From Rhizopus sp. PT2906 (Eukaryota > Mucoromycota > Mucoromycetes > Mucorales > Rhizopodaceae), in the NCBI GenBank assembly GCA_025529335.1, contig JAMYHX010000086.1:1-64000 (forward strand): a stretch of DNA of 64,000 nt, in the 5' to 3' direction. Position 1 is the stretch's first letter; every line of letters starts with the position of its first letter. The position numbers and the translations under genes were made by a program. A model generated the notes under the pieces. It ran no database searches. It was given only the letters and a program-made list of their open reading frames with translations, and was not told where the DNA came from. Positions 44,420 through 55,165 of this stretch are shown one piece after another.

Positions 44420-46700
44420 TTAATAGCATTGATAGAACATTTCCTTCGTCGCTACCTTGGCAAATTTTAGTTGCGAGCTCTGAGTTACGCACCTATTTGT
44501 ATTCCCTAGGGGGTGGTGCACCCTATTATAAGTATCAGCATAATGTGTTTGGACTATATTGGCAGCATTTTCTCCAGGCTGAGACCTTGAATTGATTTGT
44601 TGCGTTAATTTGCCATTCATTCTTTCCAATGGTCGCACACTGAGATATCTTGGTGGATCCAGAGTTCTAGCTGCCATAGAAAGGTGCAAAAGAAGATATT
44701 CACTGATCGTGAAGCTTTTGGTTCCTATATGCGTCATCAATGCTCTATGTCAATGATCAACGAAACTTCATCATGACAATACCAAACGTTGGTTCCATCA
44801 TATCATTATTTTACTCTAATCGTAATTCCTTACTTCTGATAGTCCTGTAAGTCACTGTTCGTCAAGGCATATTTCTGTGATATATGACATGCTCTGGATA
44901 TAGCCTTCAATGCAGAACAGACATCGTTTGTTGCTTCTCTCTGAACATAATTCCCAGTGTTAATGATCTAGCTCTGTTGCCGTCTACGAGCGATTTTCAT
45001 ATCAAACGCGTTCTGCTGATCTTCTAAAGCGTCAATATATACTGTAGGTACAATATATAAAAAAAATCGATTATATCAACAGCACGAGCAAAACCAGATT
45101 TGTGAGGCGCATCTATATTATTACAATTATTACAAGAAGCCCATATCATGAACAGAAGGAAATCATTTACCAATTAATTCACCGTTTAAATAATCTCGTG
45201 GACTAACATCTTTTGCCTCAAGGAAAGACAAGCTTATCTTGTCGCAATATTGCTTACGCAGAAAAAATGGATTGTTTCTGCCATACTTTTTGCCACCATC
45301 ACTTGCCAATAATCCAATCTGTTTTTCAATGTTTTGCTCTCCCAAAGGTACATTTCATTCAGGCCTTAAAAAGCTGTACCGTGAAAGCTGTCCGATAATA
45401 CGAACGGAGATATCCGCTTAATGCCACAATGTGCCTGAAAAAAGTGAAAAAAAAAGTTGTGAGACGTAATAAAGATGAACTCTATACAATAAAATTACCT
45501 CGCCATTACCAGATTCAAGAGACTTGTAATCAGCTATTTGTTTAATTGAATATGTGTGCGGTTCTTCATGTTCATCTATGTGTGGGAAATATATTCCACG
45601 ACAGTGCGTACCACAGATATCTGTATAGTTAGTATGACTATGATGGTCAGAAATCTCCGCTATAGCAGGTATATCACCTATAGCAGATGTCAAAGACAAT
45701 TGGTAGCGAAATAATTCACCAGAGCTTGTTTGAACCTCGAATCCTTTGGACTACAGTGCCATTAGGTCTTTCAACAATGGATAAAGAAAGCTGAACAAAT
45801 CATAAGGTTTCTTTGGCCCCGGAATAACCGTAACGACGAAGATGTTTTCTTCCTCAAATCTAAAAAGTAGTCAGTATTAATGCCAATGCCATGCATACTG
45901 AATAAAAATGTTACACTACTTGACCTTATCTTTGATGGTAAGTTCGTAAGTATTAGCATAACCAATGTCATGAGTGGGCCACCACGTTTAAAAGGGCTAA
46001 ATCCGTCAATATTTAAAGAAAGATACAGCTTATCAGTGTTTCCTTTGTGAGCATTATTGTTTCTTTCTTTGAAAAATAAGCCATCAAAAAAAATCCCGGA
46101 TTTTTTTGGGCCCCAATGTTACTTGAACTATCTTGGCGTAGAGGATATTTTCTCTGTTTTCTTTTGATTTCAAGAAATGAGCAAGCTGTTCGGGTAGTGG
46201 AAGCTGTTTGATATTAGCTTCTGCTTCGACTACATTAGTATTTCGAGATAGCATACAGGTCGGATTACTGCAAATACGAGAGTTGTCAAAGTTAAGGTAC
46301 ATCTTGCGGTCGTTCTTGCATATTTCCTATTTATTGAAACTAAATAGTATCAATGCTTCTGCTTCAATTTTTTCACACCGGTATAGACTGAGAAGGTCTA
46401 CCTTGCCTATATGAAAGGTTATGTTAGAACCAGTAACTGTCTTACATAGTTCCTTGACGTTGGAAGTAGTACCTTTTGAGTCTTTAACAAAACCATTAAC
46501 CTATTTAAATATCTCTTCTTCTTTAGTGATATTGAAAGACTTAAGTAAACGATAGAATTCAATATTTTTATTGGCTTGGAGTGATAGCCTGTCAAAACGC
46601 TGGTTGTTGCCATCAACGCTTATTCTTTTAGAAGTTGCAATTTTTTTTTTTTTTGGAAATATGCTCGCCATCCGCGAAATTAACTTCAAACAACCAATGG
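44420..46700 (-). pseudogene. Tnp2/CACTA-type transposase, fragmented
   Basis: Read on the minus strand, pieces in correct order match the Tnp2 (Transposase_21-like) family common in Mucoromycota. IKQLPLPEQLAHFLKSKENR lies near 46215-46150. LNIDGFSPFKRGGP lies near 46015-45975, then MTLVMLILTNLPSKIR. TVIPGPKKPYDLFSFLYPL (about 45835-45780) is followed by a stop, then SKGFEVQ, LTSAIGDIPAIAE and GTHCRGIYFPHIDE (about 45745-45590). A C-terminal piece, LSVRPLERMNGKLTQQI and GENAAN, lies at 44660-44560. Stops and frame changes separate the pieces, so the gene is dead. No terminal repeats were identified, so the limits are approximate. Confidence 0.8.
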
Positions 46701-47048
46701 TTTTTATTTTAGAACCCGCACTTTTAGTAGAACATTATTTTTACCGAATATAATTGTTAAGGCTGGTTACACCAAGAAAGTGAATATTCCCAGGGTTGCG
46801 CATTCATGAATGGAAGGGGGAGTATTAATGAAAAGAATAGCATCATAATGTGAGTAAGAGTGTACATGCTTAAACATATGAAATGTCGCCATCATTTACC
46901 AATGAAGGCCATCGGTGCTTAGAAATCAAAGTGATATTATTAACCAAGTGGTCTTCCCCGTCACAGAGATAAAAAATCTGTATAAAAAATTTTATCTTTC
47001 TTTTCTCTCCTTTCTTTCTTTACTTTTTTCAAATAACAAATCAATCAA

Positions 47049-48252
47049 ATGTCTTCTGGTTTCGGTACTCGTGCTGTTCATGCTGCTCAACGCCCTGATC
47101 CTACTACAGGTGCTGTTATCCCCGCTCTTTCCCTTTCCACAACCTACAAGCAATCCGCAGCTGGTGTTCACACGGTAAGTGTTTTTAAGGGGTAATGAGT
47201 TCTGCCTCGATTAATAATCAATGTAGGGTTTCGAATACTCTCGATCTGGAAATCCTAACCGTAATAACTTTGAAGAAGCCATGGCTGAACTCGAAGGCGC
47301 CAAGTACGGTCTTGCCTTTGCTTCTGGTTCTGCTACGACAGCTACCATTGTCAATTCACTCGAGAAAGGTGCTCATCTTATCTCAGTCAATGATGTCTAC
47401 GGTGGTACCTACCGTTACTTTACCAAAGTTGCCAACAAGCTCGGCATCGAAGCTACCTTTGTCAACTTGAGCGACCCTGCCAACATTGAAAAAGAATTCA
47501 AGCCCAATACCAAGTTAGTCTGGATCGAGACTCCCACTAACCCCACACTTCGTGTGATCGACATCAAGGCCATTGCCGAACGTGCCCACGCTCACGGTGC
47601 TCGTCTCGTTGTCGATAATACCTTCATGTCTCCATACTTCCAAAACCCCATCAGCTTGGGTGCTGATATCGTCGTTCACTCCGTTACCAAATATATCAAC
47701 GGTCACTCTGACGTCGTTATGGGTGTCGCTGTCATGAACGATAAAGAAACTTATGAACAACTCAAGTTTATGCAAAACTCCCTTGGCGCTGTCCCTGCTC
47801 CCTTTGACTGTTTCTTGGCTCGCCGTGGTTTGATGACCTTGGAAGTACGTATGCAACGCCACGCCGAAAACGCTCAGGCCGTCGCCGAGTATCTTGAAAC
47901 AAATCAATATGTTGATGAAGTCATCTATCCCGGTCTTCCTTCTCACCCCAACCATGAATTGGCCAAGAAACAACAACGTGGCTTTGGTGGTATGATCTCC
48001 TTCCGTATGAAGGGTTCTCTTGACAACGTCAACAAGTTCCTCCAAAATCTTCATCACATCACCCTTGCTGAATCTTTGGGTGGTGTTGAATCTCTTGTGG
48101 AAGTCCCTGCTATCATGACTCACGGTTCTGTTAGTGCCGAAGATCGTGCTATCTTGGGTATCACCGATACTCTCGTTCGTGTCTCCATTGGTATCGAAAA
48201 CAAGGAAGATTTGATCGCTGATCTCAAGCAAGCCTTAGAAAAAGCATACTAG
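47049..48252 (+). CDS. CYS3: Cystathionine gamma-lyase
   Basis: Exons 47049-47174 and 47227-48252; 383 residues. A PLP enzyme that cleaves cystathionine to cysteine in transsulfuration. Seen: TRAVHAAQRPDPTTGAVIPA, YSRSGNPNR, ASGSATTATI, VNDVYGGTYRYF, WIETPTNPTLRV, VVDNTFMSPY and SVTKYINGHSDVVMG (PLP Lys). ESLGGVESLVEVPAIMTH and VRVSIGIE also match. The family includes cystathionine gamma-synthase and beta-lyase; the sequence pattern fits gamma-lyase best. The short first exon encodes the N-terminal arm. A long AT-rich and T-rich region precedes the start. It converges with RPF1. Confidence 0.95.
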
Positions 48253-48452
48253 ATACATGTATAACCCCCGCCCTTGTTGCATTTTTGTATATTATATTTT
48301 CTGTTTTAGTATTAAATAGAGAGTTTCTTTTATAGAAGAGTTTAATAAAAACTTTCATTATACATATTTATATAATACATGATGTGTGTGATCTATTGTA
48401 TGACTATCGAAAGAGAAAGCAAATGCCAATAAATGAAAAAAAAAAAAGAGAA

Positions 48453-49519
48453 TTATAAAAAGAACTTCTTTCTACTCGTCTCCAGCTCGGGTTTAAATAT
48501 CCATTCGTACTCTCCATCTCGTTGATATACGCCTTTCTGCAGCCAACGAAGCTTCAATGTGAATCTGGGCCCTAATTCTTGTAACCCTACTTTTTCTGTA
48601 TCTCTAAACACATATCGGTGTCGACGCACAAAAATGAAATCACGTTGGTTATGGAACGTGATGACTTGTCTTCCTTGGAATTCAGGTACTTGGGGTAATA
48701 AAGCCTGAAACATGCGTCCCACAGTGTGTCCGAGTCTAGTGTTGAAATTGTTCAATATCAATTCTGGGTTATGTGCAGTTACTTTGCCGTGGTTCTATGT
48801 ATCATTAGATGACATTTTTTATGGTTTACACAATACTTACCACAATGGCCTTTGAAGGAACATAGCTTGACAACTTGAAATAAGCAGTGGGGCCATCAGG
48901 CAAGTGAATTAAGGTGATAGCATCTAATAAACGTATAAGTCTTTTTCTCTCTCCCTTTCTCTCTCTTTTTTTTTTAATTACTTGGTATTTTTCTATCTTC
49001 GTTTACAACAATCAAGTCTGTAAATTCCTTTTCTTTAGCAATCTTGATCACCTGTCTAAGTTCATGTTTAGGTCCACGTTTGGCAAACTGAGAACCAGGA
49101 AACATGGAAACGAGTTCTGCACAAAAGTCGTAACAGTTGGTTGAACACTTTTTGCTAGTTGTCACCAAGATCTTGGGTGTCTTTCCACTAAAGTAACTGG
49201 CCAATTCATCCATGGCTTCGTCCTGAGCTACCTCATCGTCTGGTTGATCCAACATTGTTTCGTCTGCTTCTCTTGTGTTATCCAGTGTCTTGGGTACATT
49301 TTCTTCTAAACGTTTCTAATGGCACATGTCAGCTGTTGTTGTTGTTGTTTGATCTATTATTTTTACCTTTTTTAACTCTGGATTCTTTTCTTCTAATTTT
49401 GCTCTTTCCTTTCTCTTCTTATGCTTTGCTTTTTGCTTTTCAAGCTTTTGTTTTTGATAAAGCGCCTCTCGTTTGTGCTTATTCTTCAACTCGGAAGGAC
49501 GACGTTCGACTGGATTCAT
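48453..49519 (-). CDS. RPF1: Ribosome production factor 1 (Brix-domain protein)
   Basis: Exons 49519-49367, 49315-48982, 48923-48841 and 48794-48453; 303 residues. Rpf1 is needed for 60S ribosomal subunit maturation and binds pre-rRNA in the nucleolus. The N-terminus is a basic helix (KHKREALYQKQKLEKQ). The Brix (imp4-like) domain shows PKILVTTSKKCS, MFPGSQFAKRG, DLIVVNEDRKIPNAITLIHLPDGPTAYFKLSS (split by intron 2), NTRLGHTVGRMF, GRQVITFHNQRDFIFVRRHR and the C-terminal LGPRFTLKLRWLQ. This is the diagnostic order. The start ATG heads the conserved basic helix. Confidence 0.95.
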
Positions 49520-49682
49520 GATTAAAAAAAAAAAAAAAGAATAAAAAACTTTTTAAGTCACAGCGTTTTTTTTTTTTTTTTTGTTTAAGCAGCCAAGAAA
49601 TCAGGAAAAAAGGTCAACCAATCAAACTCTCTTGTACATTTCTTCCTCTCTCTTTTTTTTTTTTCTTACACACACACACACA

Positions 49683-50765
49683 ATGTCCTTTAATGACTTG
49701 GAACAAGGTTTAGGTGTTTCTTCGAATCTTAATAGAAATAGACTTGGAGAAGGTAAAATGATATTTAATAAAGTAATAATATTAATATAAAGTAGATGGC
49801 CATGACTTGGAGTATAAAAAACTGACTCAGAGAGTATCGCAGCAAGTGTTTCATATCAACGGAAATATAACAAGTATAGAAAGACTAGTTGGATTTTTGG
49901 GTACCTCAAGGGATACACCTGATATACGAAATAAACTGTAAGAAAAAAAAGAGAAACAAGCAAAAGTCATATTAAGTATATCTATAGACATGACGTAACA
50001 GAGGGTACACGAGAATTAATAAAAGATACAACAAATGATATCAAATCATTATCCCAATACCAGACAACGGTCGGAAGTAAAAGTGTAAGCATTTGTTTAT
50101 ACTATACATACATATATCTGATGATGATGTGTACATTAGCGACAAAGAAAACTAGAACAACAAAAGCTATCAAAAGACTTTCAAAAAGTGTTGGCTGAAT
50201 TCCAAAAGATCCAGAGAATCTCAGTATCTAAGCAAAGAGAATTTGTTGATAAACAAAAAGCAACTACTACCGCACTCCAAGCCCAAGTAGAAGAGTAAGA
50301 GGATACGATGTTATTACTTTATATTAACCAAACATAGTGAACAAGGTCATCAAGAACAGCAACAGATAGAGGATACACAGAGACGTATTCAACTTGAAGC
50401 ATTAGATAATGAGATTGAGTACAATGAAACGTTAATATCAGAAAGAGAAACAGAGATACAAGGTATCGAACAAGGTATTACAGAACTAAACGAAATTTTC
50501 CGTGACCTTGGTATGCTTGTGAATGAACAAGAAAGCGGCATTGGTAAGTAAATGAGTATAGTAAAAAGACATACACTAATTATTCTATATAGAGAGTATC
50601 TATGGCAATGTTCTCAATATATCACACAATACAAAACAAGCATCAGAAGAACTCACGATTGCAAACCGTCATCAAAAGAAGGCGAGAAAGAACATGTGCT
50701 GTTTATTGCTCATCATTACTATTGTTGGGTGTGTCCTCGCTCTTATTATTGTCGTAGCCAAATAA
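49683..50765 (+). CDS. Qa-SNARE (syntaxin; Pep12/Vam3-like)
   Basis: Exons 49683-49752, 49796-49937, 49988-50084, 50140-50294, 50338-50543 and 50593-50765; 280 residues. A t-SNARE of the endosome/vacuole fusion machinery. Seen: an N-terminal syntaxin region (LTQRVSQQVFHINGNITSIE, LVGFLGTSRDTPDIR), a Gln-rich linker helix, and the SNARE helix with LNEIFRDLGMLVNEQESGI (zero-layer Gln in NEQ). A C-terminal membrane anchor follows a KKARK cluster (CCLLLIITIVGCVLALIIVV). The length and N-terminus fit the Pep12/Vam3/syntaxin-7 group; which of these is not decided. Five GT-AG introns of about 43-56 nt. A (CA)n stretch lies just upstream of the ATG. Confidence 0.93.
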
Positions 50766-51073
50766 CGTAATAAACAAATATAGTAAATCCGTCACTTTTG
50801 TAAATAGAGGAAACAAAAAAAAAAAAGTTTCAACCCACAGGGCTGTTTCATATAAAGGAGGCGAATGATGAAGAAAAAGGTATACGTGTACGAACATGAT
50901 TCAATAAACTAGAGTCAAACAAGGTGACATCTGGTTATTTCCTCCTATCGAAATTTAGATAAGAAATAGAGAAAGACAAGGCTTTGCTCGAGTAAATAAA
51001 AAGATATCATTTCAAAACTTTCCTTTCCCCTTTTCTTTCTTATTATAATCTTTTTCCCATTTCTTACGGAAAA

Positions 51074-53891
51074 ATGAATAAATCAGCCTTTATATACATT
51101 GTGTTAATCATCCTAAGTTTCATAAGGTCCTTTCAGCTCTATTGGACATCTACTCGAGAATTAAGATCAACCACCAAGAGACAATGGCTACCTACAAATA
51201 GGACAAAGAGCCTACCTTTACTGCCGAGAAATGATTCGATCATTGTCAAAAATGAGCCCAATGAGCTATTTTACTTTATACACGTAAGTTACACTACTTT
51301 ATACATGACATTCTAATAGATAATATAGGTAACTGACCTTCACCTTTCAAGATATCGAGCCAAGGGTCATACAAGTCATTTTTTGCATTTTATCCAATCT
51401 ATTTTACCCGTGATAAAGTAACATAAATTTCCGAACAAAAAGAACAAAAAAGAAGACTGACTTGCTATCATAGACCTGAATTTGTTGTAGTCACCGGTGA
51501 CTTGACAGACGCCAAAGACAGGAAAAGGATCACATCACAGCAGTATTTGGACGAATGGGATGTCTATCAACAAGCGATAAATGAAAAGGTGCGCGTGGAT
51601 TGGTTTGATATACGTGGAAATCATGATTGTTTTGATTTGCCTTCTTGGAAATCACGAATCAATTATTATAGAACACATGGTCAAAGTGCATCCCTAGTTG
51701 AGCAAGGTAAAGGCATCTACACCTGGCAGGTCAACAAAAAAATCGGAAATTATCAGTTTGTTGCTATAGACGCATGGTAACCCCTCAATCTTTAATTTTG
51801 ATGTTTTCTTATTCCTCACTTGTTTAGTCCTAAAAGAGGTCCTTCAAGGCCCCTCAACTTCTTTGGTTACCTTACGTCAAGGACTATGGATAGGTTAGAA
51901 AAGGCATTAACATGGAAGCAGTTTAATCATACATTTGTGGTAATTTCTTTATTCATGTTCTCTCCTATTTCTCCCTTTTATCGATACATTTTCTAGTTTT
52001 CTCATTATCCGACAACAACTATGGTCTTTGGAGTTTCCAATAAAGGAAGCACTTTTCGTGATCTGGCTAAACATTATAGTATCTATTTCTGTGGTCACCT
52101 ACATAGACTAATAGCTGGTAAAATACAAAAAAAAAATGAAAATGTTGTCAACCGACCTCATTGCTCCCCCTTTTTTTTTTCTTAGGCTTAGGTGATGTAC
52201 TGCAGTCATATAACACAGTGACAAAGTCACTTGAGCTAGAACTCGGTGACATGAAAGAACATGGACTCTACAGAGTTGTCGCAGTAGACCATGATCTCAT
52301 TTCATTTACCGATCTCCAACTTCCCCTCAATCAAATACCTAAAAAGATATCCTCAAACAAGCATGACCTTGTCTATCCTATGGTCCAAGATGGTAACGTA
52401 ACCAAGATTGTTTGGCCAGAACCTATTCACCCATCACCATCCATTCTGATTACCAATCCAAAGGATGCTCGTTATTCGATACCTAGCAAGGAGCCGCTAT
52501 GGAGGATTCAGTCGAGCACACATATTCGATTTCTAATCTTTTCTGAGCTAGAGGATCCTACCCAACTCAAGGTCTCTGTATATATTGATGGTAACCCTCA
52601 TCCTCATGAGGCTACATTTGTTCAAGATAAGTTATGGACAGCTCCATGGAACACATCTCTCCTTGATCCTCGTACACATCACACTTTGACCATTTGTGCA
52701 GAAACGCCTGATGGTGTTAAAGGCGCATCGACCATTTTGTTTAGAGTTGACGGTCAGAGAATGAATATTGGTGGTGGGCCAGGAGAGTTTATTATTAAAT
52801 CACACATGTCTAGTTTTGTAAGTCAGAGAGCCAAACTGAGCCCATCTGTCGAAAACGAAAAGAAAAAGAAAACTCACGTTTGTTTACTTTAGCTACAATT
52901 TGTGACGTTCTTATGCATTATGACATTACTTATTGTGCTCATATTACCCAAACTCTTTGGGCCCAGCCAGGGCATGCAGGTCAAGCAGCACACGACTAAT
53001 CTACTGTTGGCGATTCATACCATTAACGCATCAAGACCGTCTATATACTCTAGACTAAAGAGACAAATTCTCGTCTGGACCTATCGATTCCTACAGCTTC
53101 CTAGTGATCAACCTGCATTATGGTATGCTTCATTCGCTTATATCCTTTATCTGATGGTTGGCCCTTGGTTTCGCGCTGAATTCATTCCTTCCGCTGAGCA
53201 TCCGCGTGATCGATACGGAACGTTTTATATGTGGGGCATGTCATTTGGTCAAGAGTGGGTACCGATTGCAGACACGTGGATGTTTGCAGCAGAACAGATA
53301 TTCTTTGACGTCTTTGTCTTCTTCATTCTCCTCGTCTGGCAAGGTGCGGACGATGTATGTTGTACTATTTTTAGTAGTAGCAATAATCGTGCACTGAATC
53401 AGAATGCCTGGTTTAGAGGCTTGGAGGCTATTTATTGGCTCTGGAGATCAAGCGAGCTCGTGGCATTGGCATCCTTTTATGGCGGCATTTGGCCAACCTT
53501 GGTGCAAAATGTCTGTATCTACTGGATGATGCTCATTGGCGGATTTTTAGCGTTTGGTCGAAATGGGATATTGAGAAAGAAGAGGTTGCATAATATGATG
53601 AGGTTCGAAGGCTGTATAGGTTGTCAAGGAAACCAACAGAGCTCATTCAAGTCTCCAAGTACAACAGAAATAGTTACACTGATCAAGGCAGATGGTACAA
53701 TGAGTATTAATTCAACTGCGACAGGCACAACGACTACAACTACCATGGTGAAGTATATGCAGAATAAAGAAGATGTTTTACTAGTTGATCATCAGCAGAT
53801 CAGCATGAATAGTGGCTGTAGTAGTGGAAATTCATCTTCGACACCATTTGACGGACAGATGAAGAGCAGGAAAAAAACTTCAAAAACGTAG
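51074..53891 (+). CDS. TMEM62-like membrane-bound calcineurin-type phosphoesterase
   Basis: Exons 51074-51283, 51329-51417, 51474-51776, 51828-51939, 51997-52117, 52186-52817 and 52893-53891; 821 residues. A signal-anchor-like helix (residues 5-21) precedes a metallophosphoesterase fold. Its metal motifs are VTDLHLSRY, VVTGDLTDA, IRGNHDC, FSHYPTTT and FCGHLHR. A beta-rich middle (residues about 290-480) follows, then several membrane spans (about 490-700). The order is that of TMEM62, whose substrate is unknown. The C-terminus (about 720-821) is low-complexity with Thr and Ser runs and may be poorly conserved. The last exon's 3' end is the only part not fixed by a conserved feature. Confidence 0.85.
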
Positions 53892-53949
53892 TAACACAAG
53901 AATAAAAATTATTGTTTCTTTCTTTTCCCTTTGAACCTATTTGCTTGTG

Positions 53950-53953
<4 letters not shown>

Positions 53954-53980
<27 letters not shown>
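53954..53980. repeat. (CT)n microsatellite before the next gene
   Basis: Roughly 13 CT units directly upstream of the rolling-stone-like gene start (53999), inside its presumed 5' UTR/promoter. Simple repeat, pyrimidine-rich like other starts here. Confidence 0.85.
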
Positions 53981-53984
<4 letters not shown>

Positions 53985-53998
53985 CTCTTTTTTCTTTT

Positions 53999-55012
53999 AT
54001 GTATCAAGACGAGAAGCTACCACCTTCAAATTATGCAATCATAAGGTGGTTTGGGTTCGATCAATTCATTCCCGAAGCGACAGTAACCTCTTACTGGGTG
54101 TCTTCAAAGGCATTTTTCATCATTCGCTTCATCACCACCCTTTATTCTACCATTGTCATTTGGACAGATATTGGAATTACAGGGCCAGCTATGAAGTACT
54201 TTTTTGACATGTTCACTCACTTAACTTTCATTGGTCTCCATGCATACTTGGTTGTAAGTACAGTCTTTTTGTATTTGATGAAGTTTTTTAATATTACAAA
54301 TAGACCTCCACTGTATACCACTTTCGATACTTGCATTCAAAAAGCTTAGATTTCTATTTTAATCAATTCACCATTCTTAATTATCTTTATGTTTACCTCT
54401 ATCACACCGTGATCACTTTCAAGTAAGCTATTCTTTGCTTTATAGCCATCTTTTCTCTAATATATACAATATAGCATTGTCACACCTGTTGTTTATTGGA
54501 GCATTCTACACGGTTCAGCCAGTAATGTATTTTTTATATTATGTAAGGATTTAGCTCACCTGCCTTTGTTCCACAATAGCACCTGGTGTTTCTGCCTGGA
54601 TAAATACCTCAGTTCACGGCGTTTCATTTTTCCTCATGATCTTTGATGTCATTCTCGGCAGACAAAAAGTGATCATTCGTATGATCGTGCCTGTCTTGTT
54701 TACCGTGATCCTGTACATGTGTATGACATTCATCATTCACGCCACGTAAGTATTATGACAAACAAACAAAGACAAATATTTAACCATTTTAAAAGCCAAG
54801 GATTTTGGGTATATCCATTTTTGGATTGGAGTCAGGGTGGACGCGCAGCAATATGGTATGTTGCTGTAGGCTTAATTGTCGTTGCCTCCTTTTTCATTCA
54901 ATGGTTGATTCACTTTGTTCGCGATTTCATTGCTCGAAAGACAGGTAAACAAGGACATGCAAGTCAAGTGGATGCTCAGAATAAGCTTGAAACTTCACTA
55001 GAAGAAGCTTAA
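53999..55012 (+). CDS. Multi-spanning membrane protein (rolling-stone/AIG1-FAR17a-like)
   Basis: Exons 53999-54253, 54304-54422, 54475-54521, 54580-54745 and 54796-55012; 267 residues. About six or seven hydrophobic segments: FITTLYSTIVIW, FFDMFTHLTFIGLHAYLV, ILNYLYVYLYHTVI, SFFLMIFDVILG, IRMIVPVLFTVILYM and WYVAVGLIVVASFF. The GFWVYPFLDW motif before the last span, with HGVSFFLMIFD, resembles rolling-stone and AIG1/FAR-17a families; AIG1-type proteins in animals hydrolyse FAHFA lipids. The assignment is tentative. The third exon is only 47 nt. It begins 107 bp after the preceding gene on the same strand and converges with the Zn2Cys6 gene. Confidence 0.65.
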
Positions 55013-55165
55013 GGCATAAACATATTGTAATCATGTATTTTATTTTATATATACACATATATATATATATGTACAAGTCTCTTTGTTATGTACTTTTATT
55101 ACATGAACCCTGAATAGCCATTATCAACATAGGCATTATCATTACTACTATTATTATTGTTATTG

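Noticed and set aside
47515..48231. 238-codon minus ORF
   Set aside because: Lies entirely antisense to CYS3, whose protein is unmistakable; no domain in the antisense product.
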